Source of the DNA: Roseiarcus sp963813195
GTDB lineage: Bacteria > Pseudomonadota > Alphaproteobacteria > Rhizobiales > Beijerinckiaceae
Direction of reading: 5' to 3'
Assembly: GCA_963813195.1 (NCBI GenBank)
Contig: CAWEYC010000025.1
Location: 1-64,000, forward strand
DNA length: 64,000 bases
Shown here: positions 18,036 through 26,984 of the stretch, in pieces
Layout: the number at the start of each line of letters is the position of its first letter
How positions within the stretch are numbered: position 1 is the stretch's first letter
Program-made: the position numbers and the translations under genes
Notes under the pieces: model-generated
What the model was told of the DNA's origin: nothing
Databases searched by the model: none
Seen by the model: the letters and a program-made list of their open reading frames with translations, nothing else

Positions 18036-20060
18036 TTACCGCGGCCGCCAGCCGGCGAGGGCGGACCGGATGACCGGCCCCAGCACATCGCGCGCCACAT
18101 AGATAGACCCTTGTCGCGACAGGTGCCCGTAATCGATCGCTGTGAGGTCGGTCGGTAAGTCGTCGCCGACGCGGCGAAGGCATCCCTGGGAATTGCAGAG
18201 TCCTGAAGCGATCGAGACATAGGTCACGTCCGCCGGCCATTGCTGGCGCCGCATCGCGTCGTCGATCGCGAGACTTCCCCGATCCAGTCCCTGGTTCGAA
18301 TATTGGGGGGTCGCACCCGTGGCGAGCAGTTCGCGGGCGACCAGCGAAGGCAGAGACGGGCGCCAGGTGGGCACTTCTCCGGCGACGATGACCGAGGTCA
18401 CGCCCGCCGCGCGCAGATTGGCGAGGGACGATCGAAAGGAGTTTGCGAAGTCCGGGTACAGATATGAGGGGAAGGTGAGGTATTGAGTATAGAACGCGCC
18501 GACGACGACGATCGTCGGCTTTATCTCGCGCGTCATGTCCGCGATAAGGCGGTTGATGATCAGACAGCGCTCGGTCCCCAGCGCTCCCTCGCCGGTCACA
18601 GCGGCTTCGATCAGGGGCGCGCAATAATTGGCGTTGAGCTGGAGGATATTCGCCTCACGGCCGAACACGCTCTCGATCCCCGGATACAAATGGGCGCCGT
18701 GGGAATCGCCCAGGATGAGGATCGTCGGCTTGCGCGGGTCCTTGATCGTTGCGCACGAAGACGCCTCAAATTGCTGGGCCAATCGCGATCGGAGCGAAGT
18801 CAGGGAGTCGGAACTGTCCCGTTTGTCGTAGAAGCACCGGTTGGCGCGATAGAGCGCCTCCGCGAAGCCGCGCGGCGGAAAGTCGAACAGGGCCTCGATG
18901 CGGGCGGGATAGCGTAGGGCGAAGCCGTTCAGATTTTTGGTCGTCGCGCCAATCACGCCGCAGCCGACCAGCGCCAGCGCGAGGATGGCGACGACGCCGA
19001 CTTCGTGCGTGCGGAAACGCGCGGACGCGGGACGCTCCACGAAACGATAGGTCAGCCACGCCAACCCGATCGCCACGGCGGCTAGAACGACGCGAACGAG
19101 CAGCGTCGCACCGGGTCCCCATTGGATGAAGGCGAACGACAGCAGGGGCCAATGCCAGAGATAGAGAGGATAGGAAATCCGCCCCATCCACTGCGCTGGC
19201 CGCGCACCCAGCAGCGCTTCGCCCCAAGCGCCGCCCGGGTTCGCGAGCACTAGCGCGCAGCCGGCTGTCGGAATCAGCGCCCGCCAACCAGGGAAGGGTT
19301 GGGTCTCGTCGATAAAGAACATGGAGCCGATCATGAGGCCGATGCCGCCGAGGACGAGCCAATCGGTCGTTGCGGTCGGCGCGGCTCGGCCCGCGTCGGC
19401 TTTGCGCCAGAAGAGCTCTCGGTAGGCGACAGCAGCGCCCAGCGCCAATTCCCACGCACGGCTCCAAGGGAGATAGAAGGCCTTCGTCGGGTTGTGCGCG
19501 GTCAGCGCCAGATCGATCGCCAAGGACGCGATCAAGATGAGCAGGATCGTGGGAGCGACGATCCGCCGGAGCCGGAACAGGAAAAGCAGCAGCGCGGGCC
19601 AAACGATGTAGAATTGCTCCTCGATGCTCAGAGACCAGAGATGCAAAAAGGGCCGCGCTTCGGAGGAAAGATCGAAGTACCCGGTCTCGACGACCTGCCG
19701 GAAATTGAGTGAGAAGAAAGCCCCATCGCGTTGCTGGCGGCCAAGCTCCGTGAAAGTCGGCGGATCGAGTAGGAACCATCCTGCGGCCCAGACCGAGAGC
19801 ATGACGACGATCAGGGCCGGAAAAATCCGCTTGATGCGCTTGGCGTAAAACTCTCGCAGGCTGAACGCGCCGTCGCTCAATTCGGCGAAAAGGATACGGG
19901 AGATGAGATAGCCGGAGATCACGAAGAAAATATCGACGCCGACGAAGCCGCCGGGGAGCAAGGTTCGCTCGACATGGAAGGCGACGACGCTCGCGACCGC
20001 CAAGGCGCGCAGTCCGTTGATGTCGCTGCGGAACGAGAGCTCGTCGGATACTGATTTCAT
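18036..20060 (-). CDS. OafA/YrhL-type acyltransferase with SGNH domain
   Basis: A 674-residue membrane protein. Residues 1-370 form the acyltransferase-3 domain with about ten transmembrane helices: SFRSDINGLRALAVASVVAFHVERTLLPGGFVGVDIFFVISGYLI carries the conserved histidine, and LWSLSIEEQFYIVWPALL follows. Residues about 430-674 are an SGNH-type domain with ILGDSHGAHLYPGIESVF (catalytic serine block) and a late YGHLS motif in TAIDYGHLSRQGS with the histidine. Such proteins O-acetylate surface polysaccharides, the integral domain supplying the acyl group and the periplasmic SGNH domain transferring it. ATG 20060 is preferred over an in-frame GTG at 20072. Confidence 0.92.
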   Translation of the reverse strand: MKSVSDELSFRSDINGLRALAVASVVAFHVERTLLPGGFVGVDIFFVISGYLISRILFAELSDGAFSLREFYAKRIKRIFPALIVVMLSVWAAGWFLLDPPTFTELGRQQRDGAFFSLNFRQVVETGYFDLSSEARPFLHLWSLSIEEQFYIVWPALLLFLFRLRRIVAPTILLILIASLAIDLALTAHNPTKAFYLPWSRAWELALGAAVAYRELFWRKADAGRAAPTATTDWLVLGGIGLMIGSMFFIDETQPFPGWRALIPTAGCALVLANPGGAWGEALLGARPAQWMGRISYPLYLWHWPLLSFAFIQWGPGATLLVRVVLAAVAIGLAWLTYRFVERPASARFRTHEVGVVAILALALVGCGVIGATTKNLNGFALRYPARIEALFDFPPRGFAEALYRANRCFYDKRDSSDSLTSLRSRLAQQFEASSCATIKDPRKPTILILGDSHGAHLYPGIESVFGREANILQLNANYCAPLIEAAVTGEGALGTERCLIINRLIADMTREIKPTIVVVGAFYTQYLTFPSYLYPDFANSFRSSLANLRAAGVTSVIVAGEVPTWRPSLPSLVARELLATGATPQYSNQGLDRGSLAIDDAMRRQQWPADVTYVSIASGLCNSQGCLRRVGDDLPTDLTAIDYGHLSRQGSIYVARDVLGPVIRSALAGWRPR

Positions 20061-20187
20061 CTGCGCTTGCACCCGCCAATCGGCAGGGCCGGCTGGACCG
20101 ACACAGGCGTAGCTATCGAGCGAATTGCGAACCGCCGTTCCCGCGATGGCGCGCGAGCGGAAGGCCCGCTCCGCCGACGGCTTCGCG

Positions 20188-21294
20188 TCATCGATTGCCC
20201 GCCAGACGCAGACGCTTGAGCTTCGGCTTGAACCATTTCTCCATTCGCTTCAGAGCCAGCCGTAATTCTTCACGCAACGACGATTCGACCCTGACGCGCG
20301 GCCCCATGCGCGCGGCGACGGCGTCGACCTGCGCGCCGGAGCGAAATCGGCGAAAGACGACGAACCAATCGGAAGCGTCGACGGCGTGGATGCGATAGCT
20401 CTCCGGGCTCTTGCGCCACGCCATGAGAAGAAGCGTCTGATCGTCGTCGACGAGGTCGCAGGCGAGGAGTGCTGCGAGATTGAAGGACATTTCGACCGCC
20501 AACGCGGGCCACGCCTGCGCCGGGCCGACGATATGGCAGCCTTGGAAGTAGACCGTGCCGTAGCGGATGACGCGGTAGATCGGCGTGTCGTCCAGCGCGA
20601 CGATATGAAAGAGGTTCATCTTTCCCCCCGTATCGAAGCGCCATGGTTCGCTTGGATCAAAACGCTGGTCGTCGCGACAGTAGCCGAAGTCGATCCACGC
20701 GACCTGCGGGGCCTCGATAAGCCCGAGATTAAGCGCGGTGCATACGAAGGCCGACTTGAGCGCATTGACCAGGACGTAGCGGGGTTCGCGATATTCGGGG
20801 CTCTCCGGTTTCACCACCCAATAGCGAAAGAGGTCGCTCATGCGGCGCTCGACGGCCGCGTTCACCGGCGCGATGAGGTCGCAGTCGAAGAGATTCTCTA
20901 CGGCGACGATCGTGGTGTAGTCTTCGAGGCCATTCGCCCTTCGAAGCTCGAGCGCCCGCGCGACGAAACGCGGCTCCGTGAAGACGACCATCGGGTTCTT
21001 CAGCTTGGCGAGGCGGGCGTACATGCCGAAATAATCGTCGACGGTGCGCCGAAACCGCGGGCCCATGGACTCGCCCCATTGGCCGCGCCCGATATCGAAA
21101 AACGCGGTGACGATCGTGATGTCGTCGGCGGCCATGACGGGCGTTGCGCGGGGTGGAGCGGACGGATCCGGCCACGCGATGCGGGCGATCGGCTCGAGAC
21201 TCGTGGGCAGATGCATCAGACCGGGCCTGTCGTTCGGCGTTCGAGCAGGGGCGAGGCGACCGCCGCGGCGCGGGATTTCGTGAACTGGAGCCAA
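20188..21294 (-). CDS. HtrL/YibB-like protein, putative glycan-related
   Basis: The recognisable domain starts at DITIVTAFFDIGRGQWGESMGPRFRRTVDDYFGMYARLAKLKNPMVVFTEP, the pattern of the HtrL/YibB family found in lipopolysaccharide and capsule loci. Other blocks are WIDFGYCRDDQRFD and LALVVDDDQTLLLMA-like LACDLVDDDQTLLLM. Biochemical function is not established; a glycosyltransferase-like fold is often suggested. The start is uncertain: TTG 21294 has GGAGG at good spacing (368 residues), while ATG 21135 would start right before the domain. Its stop is 147 bp from the acyltransferase start region, on the same strand. Confidence 0.75.
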   Translation of the reverse strand: MAPVHEIPRRGGRLAPARTPNDRPGLMHLPTSLEPIARIAWPDPSAPPRATPVMAADDITIVTAFFDIGRGQWGESMGPRFRRTVDDYFGMYARLAKLKNPMVVFTEPRFVARALELRRANGLEDYTTIVAVENLFDCDLIAPVNAAVERRMSDLFRYWVVKPESPEYREPRYVLVNALKSAFVCTALNLGLIEAPQVAWIDFGYCRDDQRFDPSEPWRFDTGGKMNLFHIVALDDTPIYRVIRYGTVYFQGCHIVGPAQAWPALAVEMSFNLAALLACDLVDDDQTLLLMAWRKSPESYRIHAVDASDWFVVFRRFRSGAQVDAVAARMGPRVRVESSLREELRLALKRMEKWFKPKLKRLRLAGNR

Positions 21295-21313
21295 ACCGCA
21301 TGCCTCCGTTCGC

Positions 21314-21844
21314 TCAGCCGTTCAGCGGCGGCCAGGTGAGATCGGCCGGAGCGATCACACGGGGCGCCGCCGGCCAGGCGACGTTCAATTCGGGATCGTC
21401 GTAGCGGACGCCGCGGGCGTGGCCTGGCGTATAGACGCGGTCGATCTGGTAGAGCACGTCGGTCCCGTCCTCGAGCGTGAGGAAGCCGTGCGCGCAACCT
21501 TCGGGGACAAGGAGGGCTTCGCCATTCTCGGCGCTCAAGATCGCCGCCGTCCAGCGCCGATAGGCTGGGCTCTCGGGCCGGAGATCGACGACGACATCAT
21601 AGACGCTGCCGCGCGCCGCGCGGACGATCTTCGCCTCGGCGAAGGGCTGCGCCTGGAAATGCAAGCCCCGCAGCGTATGCGCCGAGGTGTTGCGCGACAG
21701 GCTCATCTGCGCCGGCGTGAAGGCGTAGCCCGCCTCGGCGAATTCCTTGGGGCAGAAGAGCCGGGCGAAAAAACCGCGCTCGTCGCCGATCGGCTCGGGC
21801 ACGATGCGGGCGACGCCCGGCAATTCGGTCGGCTCAAACTTCAT
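21314..21844 (-). CDS. dTDP-4-dehydrorhamnose 3,5-epimerase-like protein (RfbC family)
   Basis: A 176-residue cupin protein. The start at ATG 21844 overlaps the stop of the upstream C-methyltransferase by ATGA, which decides the start over the longer open frame. Family landmarks are DERGFFARLFCPKEFAEAGY, QMSLSRNTSAHTLRGLHFQAQPFAEAKIVRAARGSVYDVVVDLR and VPEGCAHGFLTLEDGTDVLYQIDRVYTPGHARGVRYDDP. The epimerase histidine is present in LRGLHFQ. Because the neighbours make CDP-4-keto-6-deoxyglucose, it more likely acts on a CDP- or C-methylated keto-sugar than on dTDP-rhamnose precursors. Confidence 0.88.
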   Translation of the reverse strand: MKFEPTELPGVARIVPEPIGDERGFFARLFCPKEFAEAGYAFTPAQMSLSRNTSAHTLRGLHFQAQPFAEAKIVRAARGSVYDVVVDLRPESPAYRRWTAAILSAENGEALLVPEGCAHGFLTLEDGTDVLYQIDRVYTPGHARGVRYDDPELNVAWPAAPRVIAPADLTWPPLNG

Positions 21845-23091
21845 GGCGCGAGCACGCGCGTTTCCGGCACGCCGATGACGAAGCGGCCGCCCCATTGGGC
21901 GATGAACCCCATGTCCGCCTTGATCTCGTCGATCAGGTTCCAAGGCAGGACGATGAGGTAGTCGGGCCTGATCTCGCCGATTCTTTCCGGCGCGAGAACT
22001 GGGATGTGGCTGCCTGGCAGCAGCTTGCCCTGCTTGGCCGTGCTGCGGTCGAACGCCCAGCCGATATTCGCTTTGGTCACGCCGCAGACATTGAGGAACG
22101 TGTTGCCCTTTGCTGCGGCTCCGTAGGCGGCGACCGATTTTCCCTCCGCGCGCGCCTGCGCGAGAAACGCCAGGAAGGAGCGCTTCACAGTTTCGACGCG
22201 CGGGGCGAACCCGCGATAGGCGTCGAGCCTATCGAGACCGGCCTCGCGCTCCTTGGCGCGCAGTTCCGCCAGTCGCCCGGTCTCACGATGCGGCGCGTCG
22301 GCGCGGCAGGCGAACAGACGCAGCGACCCGCCATGGGTTGGGATCTCCTCGACGTCAAAACCGCGCAACCCCGTCGCCGCGAAGATCGTCTCGATCGCGA
22401 CCAGCGAGAGATACGAGAAATGCTCGTGATAGATCGTGTCGAACTGCGTCTCGCGGATGAGGTTGAGCAGGTGGGGAAATTCGAACGTGGCCACTCCGTC
22501 CGGCTTGAGAAGTATGGCGAATCCGGTGACGAAGTCGCGGATGTCGGGGACATGGGCGAGGACATTGTTTGCCGCCGTGAGGTCGGCGGCGACCCCGCGC
22601 TGGCTGAGCCGCTCGGCCGTGGCGCGACCGAAAAAGGCGACTTCCGTCGGAACGCCCTTGGCGATCGCCGCGGGCGCGATATTTGCCGCCGGCTCGACGC
22701 CGAGCACGGGGATTCCCGCAGCGTGAAAGTGCTGCAGGAGATAGCCGTCGTTGGAGGCGATCTCGACCACGAGGGATTGCCGCCCAAGACGAAAGCGCGC
22801 GGTCATCGCCTCGGCATAGCGGCGCGCATGCTCGACCCAGGACGCCGAAAAGGATGAAAAATAGGCGTAGTCGGCGAATATCGCCTCGGCGCGGACCGGT
22901 TCGTCCACTTGTACGAGAAAGCATTCGCCGCAGACGCGCGCGTGCAGGGGATAGCGTCGGTCGCGGCCGGCCGCGATTTCGTCTGGAGTGACATAGCTGT
23001 TGGCGAGCGGCGTTTCGCCGAGATCGACGAAGGTCGTCGTCAAAGGCGCGCCGCAGAAGCGGCAGCAGGGCATTGTCGGATGGTCTGTCAT
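21841..23091 (-). CDS. NDP-sugar C-methyltransferase (TylC3/Methyltransf_13-11-14 architecture)
   Basis: A 416-residue protein from ATG 23091. An N-terminal zinc-binding domain has CRFCGAPL (residues 10-17) and a later CGECFLVQVDEP. The SAM-binding core is LVVEIASNDGYLLQHFHAAGIPVLGVEPA, and FPHLLNLIRETQFDTIYHEHFSYLSL carries the catalytic Y-x-E-H-F-S motif of sugar C-3 methyltransferases. The C-terminal domain has SVAAYGAAAKGNTFLN. The family adds a methyl to C-3 of a 4-keto NDP-hexose. It lies directly after rfbG and overlaps the epimerase gene, so a 3-C-methyl-6-deoxyhexose is the expected product. Confidence 0.92.
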   Translation of the reverse strand: MTDHPTMPCCRFCGAPLTTTFVDLGETPLANSYVTPDEIAAGRDRRYPLHARVCGECFLVQVDEPVRAEAIFADYAYFSSFSASWVEHARRYAEAMTARFRLGRQSLVVEIASNDGYLLQHFHAAGIPVLGVEPAANIAPAAIAKGVPTEVAFFGRATAERLSQRGVAADLTAANNVLAHVPDIRDFVTGFAILLKPDGVATFEFPHLLNLIRETQFDTIYHEHFSYLSLVAIETIFAATGLRGFDVEEIPTHGGSLRLFACRADAPHRETGRLAELRAKEREAGLDRLDAYRGFAPRVETVKRSFLAFLAQARAEGKSVAAYGAAAKGNTFLNVCGVTKANIGWAFDRSTAKQGKLLPGSHIPVLAPERIGEIRPDYLIVLPWNLIDEIKADMGFIAQWGGRFVIGVPETRVLAP

Positions 23092-23098
23092 CGGCGCC

Positions 23099-24193
23099 TC
23101 ATGGCGAAGAAGCTGGCGCGTCGAGGGCGCAATAGGCGTCGATCTGTGAGAGCGTGACTGCGCGCGGGTCTTCGCCGAGGCGGACGCGGCGATGCCAATC
23201 AGCGGTCCAGGCGATCGCAGCGGCGCTCGGCAAGCGGTTGCGCCAACCGAGTTCGCTCTGCGCTCGTCGCGCATTGACCGAGAGGCTGCGCATCTCGATC
23301 GAGCCCACGACCGGCGTTGTGTCGAACGCGGGCGGCGCGCCGAGCGCCTCGAGCATCGCACGGGTCAATTCGGCGACCGTGACCGCGCTCGCCGGATCGG
23401 GGCCGAAATTGAGAGCGCGCGCAATCGGGCGGTCGGCCTGCTCGGCGTAGAGGAAATATCCGGCGATGCAATCGAGCGCGTGCTGCCAGGGCCGGGTCGC
23501 CTCCGGCATGCGCAGCGACGGGCGCGCCCCTCGCGCCCAGGCGCGAACGATATCAGGCACGATGCGATCCTCGGCGTAGTCGCCGCCGCCGATGACGTTG
23601 CCGCCGCGCGCGGTCACCAAAGCGACGCCCTTGGGCGCGAAATAGGTTTGCGCATATGCGCGCGCGATCATTTCCGTCGCCGCCTTGGAGGCCGAATAGG
23701 GATCCTTGCCGCCAAGCGGGTCGTCCTCGCAGAACGCCTCGCCGTCGTCTCGGTTGTGATAGACCTTGTCCGAAGTGACGATCACGATGCGCTCGAGCCT
23801 CACGGCGCCGCGCAGCGCATCGAGCAGATGCGCCGTCCCCATCGTGTTGACGGCGAGTGTTTCCAGCGGGTCGGCGATGGCGCGGCGCACGATTGGCTGC
23901 GCCGCGAAATGCAGGACGATCTCGGGATCCGCGGCCGCGATTGTGGCGCGCAAAGCCTCGGGCGTCCGGAGATCGCCGATGCGAGAGTCGACGTCGCCCC
24001 TTACCTTCGCGAGGTCGAACAGCGCCGGTCGCGTCTCGGGCGCGAGCGCGAATCCCGTCGTCGTCGCACCGAGCCGCGCAAGCCACAGCGCCGCCCAGCT
24101 TCCCTTGAAGCCGGTATGGCCGGTCAGCAGAACGCGGCGTCCACTCCAGAAATCGCGAGCAGGAAGCGGCGCGCTCACGTCCAGACCTTCCAT
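23099..24193 (-). CDS. rfbG: CDP-glucose 4,6-dehydratase
   Basis: A 364-residue extended SDR enzyme converting CDP-glucose to CDP-4-keto-6-deoxyglucose. The Rossmann motif RRVLLTGHTGFKGSWAALWLARLGA is at residues 19-43. HFAAQPIVRRAIADPLETLAVN and the catalytic YSASKAATEM (Y-x3-K) are present, as is RGGNVIGGGDYAEDRIVPDIVRA. The start at ATG 24193 overlaps the end of rfbF by 19 bp. It ends 7 bp before the C-methyltransferase start, so rfbF-rfbG-C-methyltransferase-epimerase form one operon. Confidence 0.95.
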   Translation of the reverse strand: MEGLDVSAPLPARDFWSGRRVLLTGHTGFKGSWAALWLARLGATTTGFALAPETRPALFDLAKVRGDVDSRIGDLRTPEALRATIAAADPEIVLHFAAQPIVRRAIADPLETLAVNTMGTAHLLDALRGAVRLERIVIVTSDKVYHNRDDGEAFCEDDPLGGKDPYSASKAATEMIARAYAQTYFAPKGVALVTARGGNVIGGGDYAEDRIVPDIVRAWARGARPSLRMPEATRPWQHALDCIAGYFLYAEQADRPIARALNFGPDPASAVTVAELTRAMLEALGAPPAFDTTPVVGSIEMRSLSVNARRAQSELGWRNRLPSAAAIAWTADWHRRVRLGEDPRAVTLSQIDAYCALDAPASSP

Positions 24194-24948
24194 GGCGCGC
24201 GCGCCGAGGCCCATTGCTCCTCGAGTTGGTTCTTGTCGCGCAGCGTGTCCATCGGATGCCAAAAGCCGCCGTGCCGATAGGCCATCAACTCGCCGCGCGC
24301 GGCAAGCGTCTCCAGCGGGGCGCCTTCCCAGGCCGTCTCGTCGCCGTCGACGAACTCCACCACCGACGGATCGAGGACGAAGAACCCGCCGTTGATGAAG
24401 CCCTGGTCGCCAGGCGGCTTTTCCACGAAGCGATCGACGCGGTTCCCGTCCAGCGATAGGGCGCCATAGCGGCCGGGCGGCACTACGGCCGTGAGGGTCG
24501 CCTTGCGTCCGTGACTGCGATGGAACGCGATCGAGGCGCTGATGTCGATGTCCGCGACGCCGTCGCCATAGGTGAAGCAGAACGGCTCCCCCCCATCGAG
24601 ATAGCGCGCGACCCGCTTCAAGCGGCCGCCGGTCAGGGTGCTGTCGCCAGTGTCGATCAGCGTGACGCGCCACGGCTCCGCGTGGGTGTTGTGGAAGGTG
24701 GTGCGATTGGTTCGCGCGTCGATGGTCACGTCCGAAGCGTGAAGGAAGTAATTGGAGAAATATTCCTTGATGACGTAGCCCTTGTAGCCGAGGCAGATAA
24801 CGAAGTCGGAGATGCCGTGGTGGGCGTAGATTTTCATCACGTGCCAGAGAATCGGCATGCCGCCGATTTCAACCATCGGCTTCGGCCGTAGGTGAGATTC
24901 TTCCGAAATGCGGGTGCCGAGGCCTCCCGCGAGAATGACTGCCTTCAT
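24175..24948 (-). CDS. rfbF: Glucose-1-phosphate cytidylyltransferase
   Basis: A 257-residue nucleotidyltransferase, the usual family length. MKAVILAGGLGTRISEESHLRPKPMVEIGGMPILWHVMKIYAHHGISDFVICLGYKGYVIKEYF is at the N-terminus. The loop GDSTLTGGRLKRVARYL, the FTYGDGVADIDI metal site and FVEKPPGDQGFINGGFFVL are all intact. It makes CDP-glucose from CTP and glucose-1-phosphate. ATG 24948 is chosen at the conserved MKAVILAGG; an in-frame start seven codons upstream exists. First gene of the minus-strand sugar operon. Confidence 0.95.
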   Translation of the reverse strand: MKAVILAGGLGTRISEESHLRPKPMVEIGGMPILWHVMKIYAHHGISDFVICLGYKGYVIKEYFSNYFLHASDVTIDARTNRTTFHNTHAEPWRVTLIDTGDSTLTGGRLKRVARYLDGGEPFCFTYGDGVADIDISASIAFHRSHGRKATLTAVVPPGRYGALSLDGNRVDRFVEKPPGDQGFINGGFFVLDPSVVEFVDGDETAWEGAPLETLAARGELMAYRHGGFWHPMDTLRDKNQLEEQWASARAPWKVWT

Positions 24949-25089
24949 GCCGCCGCCGCCGGATCGCAATTTGCGAGCAAGGCCTTATCAAGTTATCCAG
25001 GCGGACGGAAGGGTGGGGGTGGGCGAAACGACCTCGATTGCCCCGCCGGAGGCTGGGTACAAGGCCTCCTCAACAAATCAGGAAACGGC

Positions 25090-25869
25090 ATGCCGAAGTT
25101 TAAAGGGCGCCCTCGTCGTTCGATCGTCGAGTGGTGGGACAGTAAGGTCCGGCGCGCGCGCATGAAGCGTATGCGTTGTGATTTCATGGCCGATGGCATC
25201 GGGGTGACGAGCAAGAACCTATCGTTTCTGTCCGAGCCGGCGTTCGCCGACGCTTGGCGCAAAGCTTCGAGATCTGCGTCTGAAGGCGGCGCCGGAAACG
25301 TGCCGGACATTCGCTGGCGCGCCCATGTAGCCGTTTGGTGCGCTTCCAACGCCTTGCGCGTCCAAGGGGACTTTGTCGAATGCGGCGTTCATACCGGGCT
25401 TTTAGCGGCCACAATACGCGAGGCGCTCGGGTTCGGAACCGTCCCGAAGACATTCTGGCTTTTCGATACATGGTCCGGGATTCCCGTGGAGACCCTGTCC
25501 GGCAGCGAACGCGAACACGCAAAACAGCTCAACTCCGCCAATTACCCCGTCGACGTTTATGCTTTAGCGGAGCGCACTTTTAAGCCGTATCCGAATGTCA
25601 AACTGGTCCGAGGCGTGTTGCCTGGGTCCTTGGACTCTGCTGCTATCGAAAGCGTCGCGTACTTGTCGGTCGATCTCAATAACTGCGTCGCCGAGCAAAC
25701 AGTCATCGAACGGCTTTGGTCCAAGATCAGCGTCGGCGGACAAATCCTCCTCGACGACTATGGTTTTCGCGGCTTTGAAAAGCAGCATGACATGTGGGAC
25801 AGCTTTGCGCAGGGTGTTGATCGAAGAATCGTGACTCTTCCGACTGGGCAGGGCGTTCTGATCAAGTAG
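25090..25869 (+). CDS. TylF/macrocin-type O-methyltransferase-like protein
   Basis: A 259-residue class I SAM methyltransferase. The likely start is ATG 25090, preceded by CAGGAAACGGC. Key blocks are GDFVECGVHTGLLAATIREAL (SAM motif I, about residues 95-115), TFWLFDTWSGIPVET, YLSVDLNNCVAEQTVIERLW and GGQILLDDYGFRGFEKQHD. TylF-type enzymes methylate sugar hydroxyls in glycosylated products; here a glycan sugar is likely. The first member of a + strand pair around repeat copy 4. Confidence 0.8.
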   Translation: MPKFKGRPRRSIVEWWDSKVRRARMKRMRCDFMADGIGVTSKNLSFLSEPAFADAWRKASRSASEGGAGNVPDIRWRAHVAVWCASNALRVQGDFVECGVHTGLLAATIREALGFGTVPKTFWLFDTWSGIPVETLSGSEREHAKQLNSANYPVDVYALAERTFKPYPNVKLVRGVLPGSLDSAAIESVAYLSVDLNNCVAEQTVIERLWSKISVGGQILLDDYGFRGFEKQHDMWDSFAQGVDRRIVTLPTGQGVLIK

Positions 25870-25877
25870 GATGATGC

Positions 25878-26030
25878 TAGCGCGTGTTGCTTTCAGGTCG
25901 AATCAAGCCTCAGCCGTCTTGGCGAGCAACGGGAAGCCATCCAGACTTTGGGATTGCGGCGGCGGCTTAGTCTGGATCGCCACGCTTCGCTCGCGAAGAC
26001 GGCGGGGCCGGTTCAACCTAAAGCGCTTTA
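25878..26030 (+). repeat. MITE-like palindromic repeat, copy 4
   Basis: Same unit as at 9594, between the TylF-like gene and the glycosyltransferase. Ends are CTAGCGCGTGTTGCTTTCAG and AACCTAAAGCGCTTTAG. It fills most of the 197-bp gap between the two genes. Confidence 0.9.
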
Positions 26031-26066
26031 GTTCGGGCGACCCGTAGGGGCGAGAAGGGTAAGTCC

Positions 26067-26969
26067 ATGGTTCCAATCACGATCGGGGTTCCCGTTTACA
26101 ACGGCGCAGACCTCATCGAGCAGAGTCTCGCCAGTCTCGCGCGGCAGACCTTCCGCGATTTCAAGGTGATGATTTTCGACAACGCCTCGACAGACGCGAC
26201 CGCCGAGATCGCGGAGCGCTGGGCGGCGCGGGATTCGCGATTCCACTACCTACGACAGCCGGAAAATGTCGGCGGCGTGGCGAATTTCCGCGCCGCACTG
26301 CTCGCTGCGGAAAGCCCGTGGTTCCTATGGCGCGCCGACGACGACTTGAGCGCCGACGACTATATCGAAACGCTGTATCGCCTGGCGACGACTTCGCCGG
26401 GCTGCAAGCTGGCCGTCTCCACGATCGTCTCCTGTGATCTTGATGGGGGCCGACGCCGGATAACGCCGCCGCCGAATATTCAGGATTTTGCCGCAACGAG
26501 CAGCCGGTTGCGCATGCTGTTCGCCTATCACCCGAGTTGGTTCTACGGTCTTTGGGACCGAGAGACGCTCGAGAATTCCTATTTGCCGGTTTGCGAGAAC
26601 TTTCCGTTCGCCTACGCCGCCGACCATTTGACGCTTTACGGGCCAATCGTCGACGGCGTCGTCAGAGCGACGGCGAAAACCGAATTTACTCAACGGGCGC
26701 GGCGCACCGCCGTCAGCCCTCGTCGCGGGACGAGAATGCCCTTTGCGCTGATGCTCGAGACCCGGCGCGCCTTCCGCCGCGAATTGCGGCGCATCCGCTC
26801 GTCGCGGCGACTGGCGGCGCCCCTGCGCGCTGCGCTTGTCGCGAGCGAGCCGTTCTATCTCGACAGAGCCGTTTCCTCGCTGTCGAAAATGGCGCGCACG
26901 GGTTTGCGAGAGTTCATCGGGATGGCGGGACCGCGCGAGGTCGGGCGCCATTTCGAGCGCAACAATTGA
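26067..26969 (+). CDS. Glycosyltransferase family 2
   Basis: A 300-residue cytoplasmic GT-A enzyme starting at ATG 26067 behind GAGAAGGG. The N-terminal ITIGVPVYNGADLIEQSLASLARQTFRDFKVMIFDNASTDATAEIAE is the nucleotide-binding start of GT2. FLWRADDDLSADDYIETLYRLA holds the D-x-D metal motif (about residues 90-97). No transmembrane segments. It should add a sugar to a surface glycan, consistent with the methylated deoxysugar genes around it. Acceptor and donor unknown. Confidence 0.9.
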   Translation: MVPITIGVPVYNGADLIEQSLASLARQTFRDFKVMIFDNASTDATAEIAERWAARDSRFHYLRQPENVGGVANFRAALLAAESPWFLWRADDDLSADDYIETLYRLATTSPGCKLAVSTIVSCDLDGGRRRITPPPNIQDFAATSSRLRMLFAYHPSWFYGLWDRETLENSYLPVCENFPFAYAADHLTLYGPIVDGVVRATAKTEFTQRARRTAVSPRRGTRMPFALMLETRRAFRRELRRIRSSRRLAAPLRAALVASEPFYLDRAVSSLSKMARTGLREFIGMAGPREVGRHFERNN

Positions 26970-26984
26970 GCTTCGCGCCGCGGA

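Noticed and set aside
23092..23361. 90-codon N-terminal extension of the C-methyltransferase
   Set aside because: Low-complexity arginine/serine-rich and overlapping rfbG; the conserved zinc-binding start fits ATG 23091.
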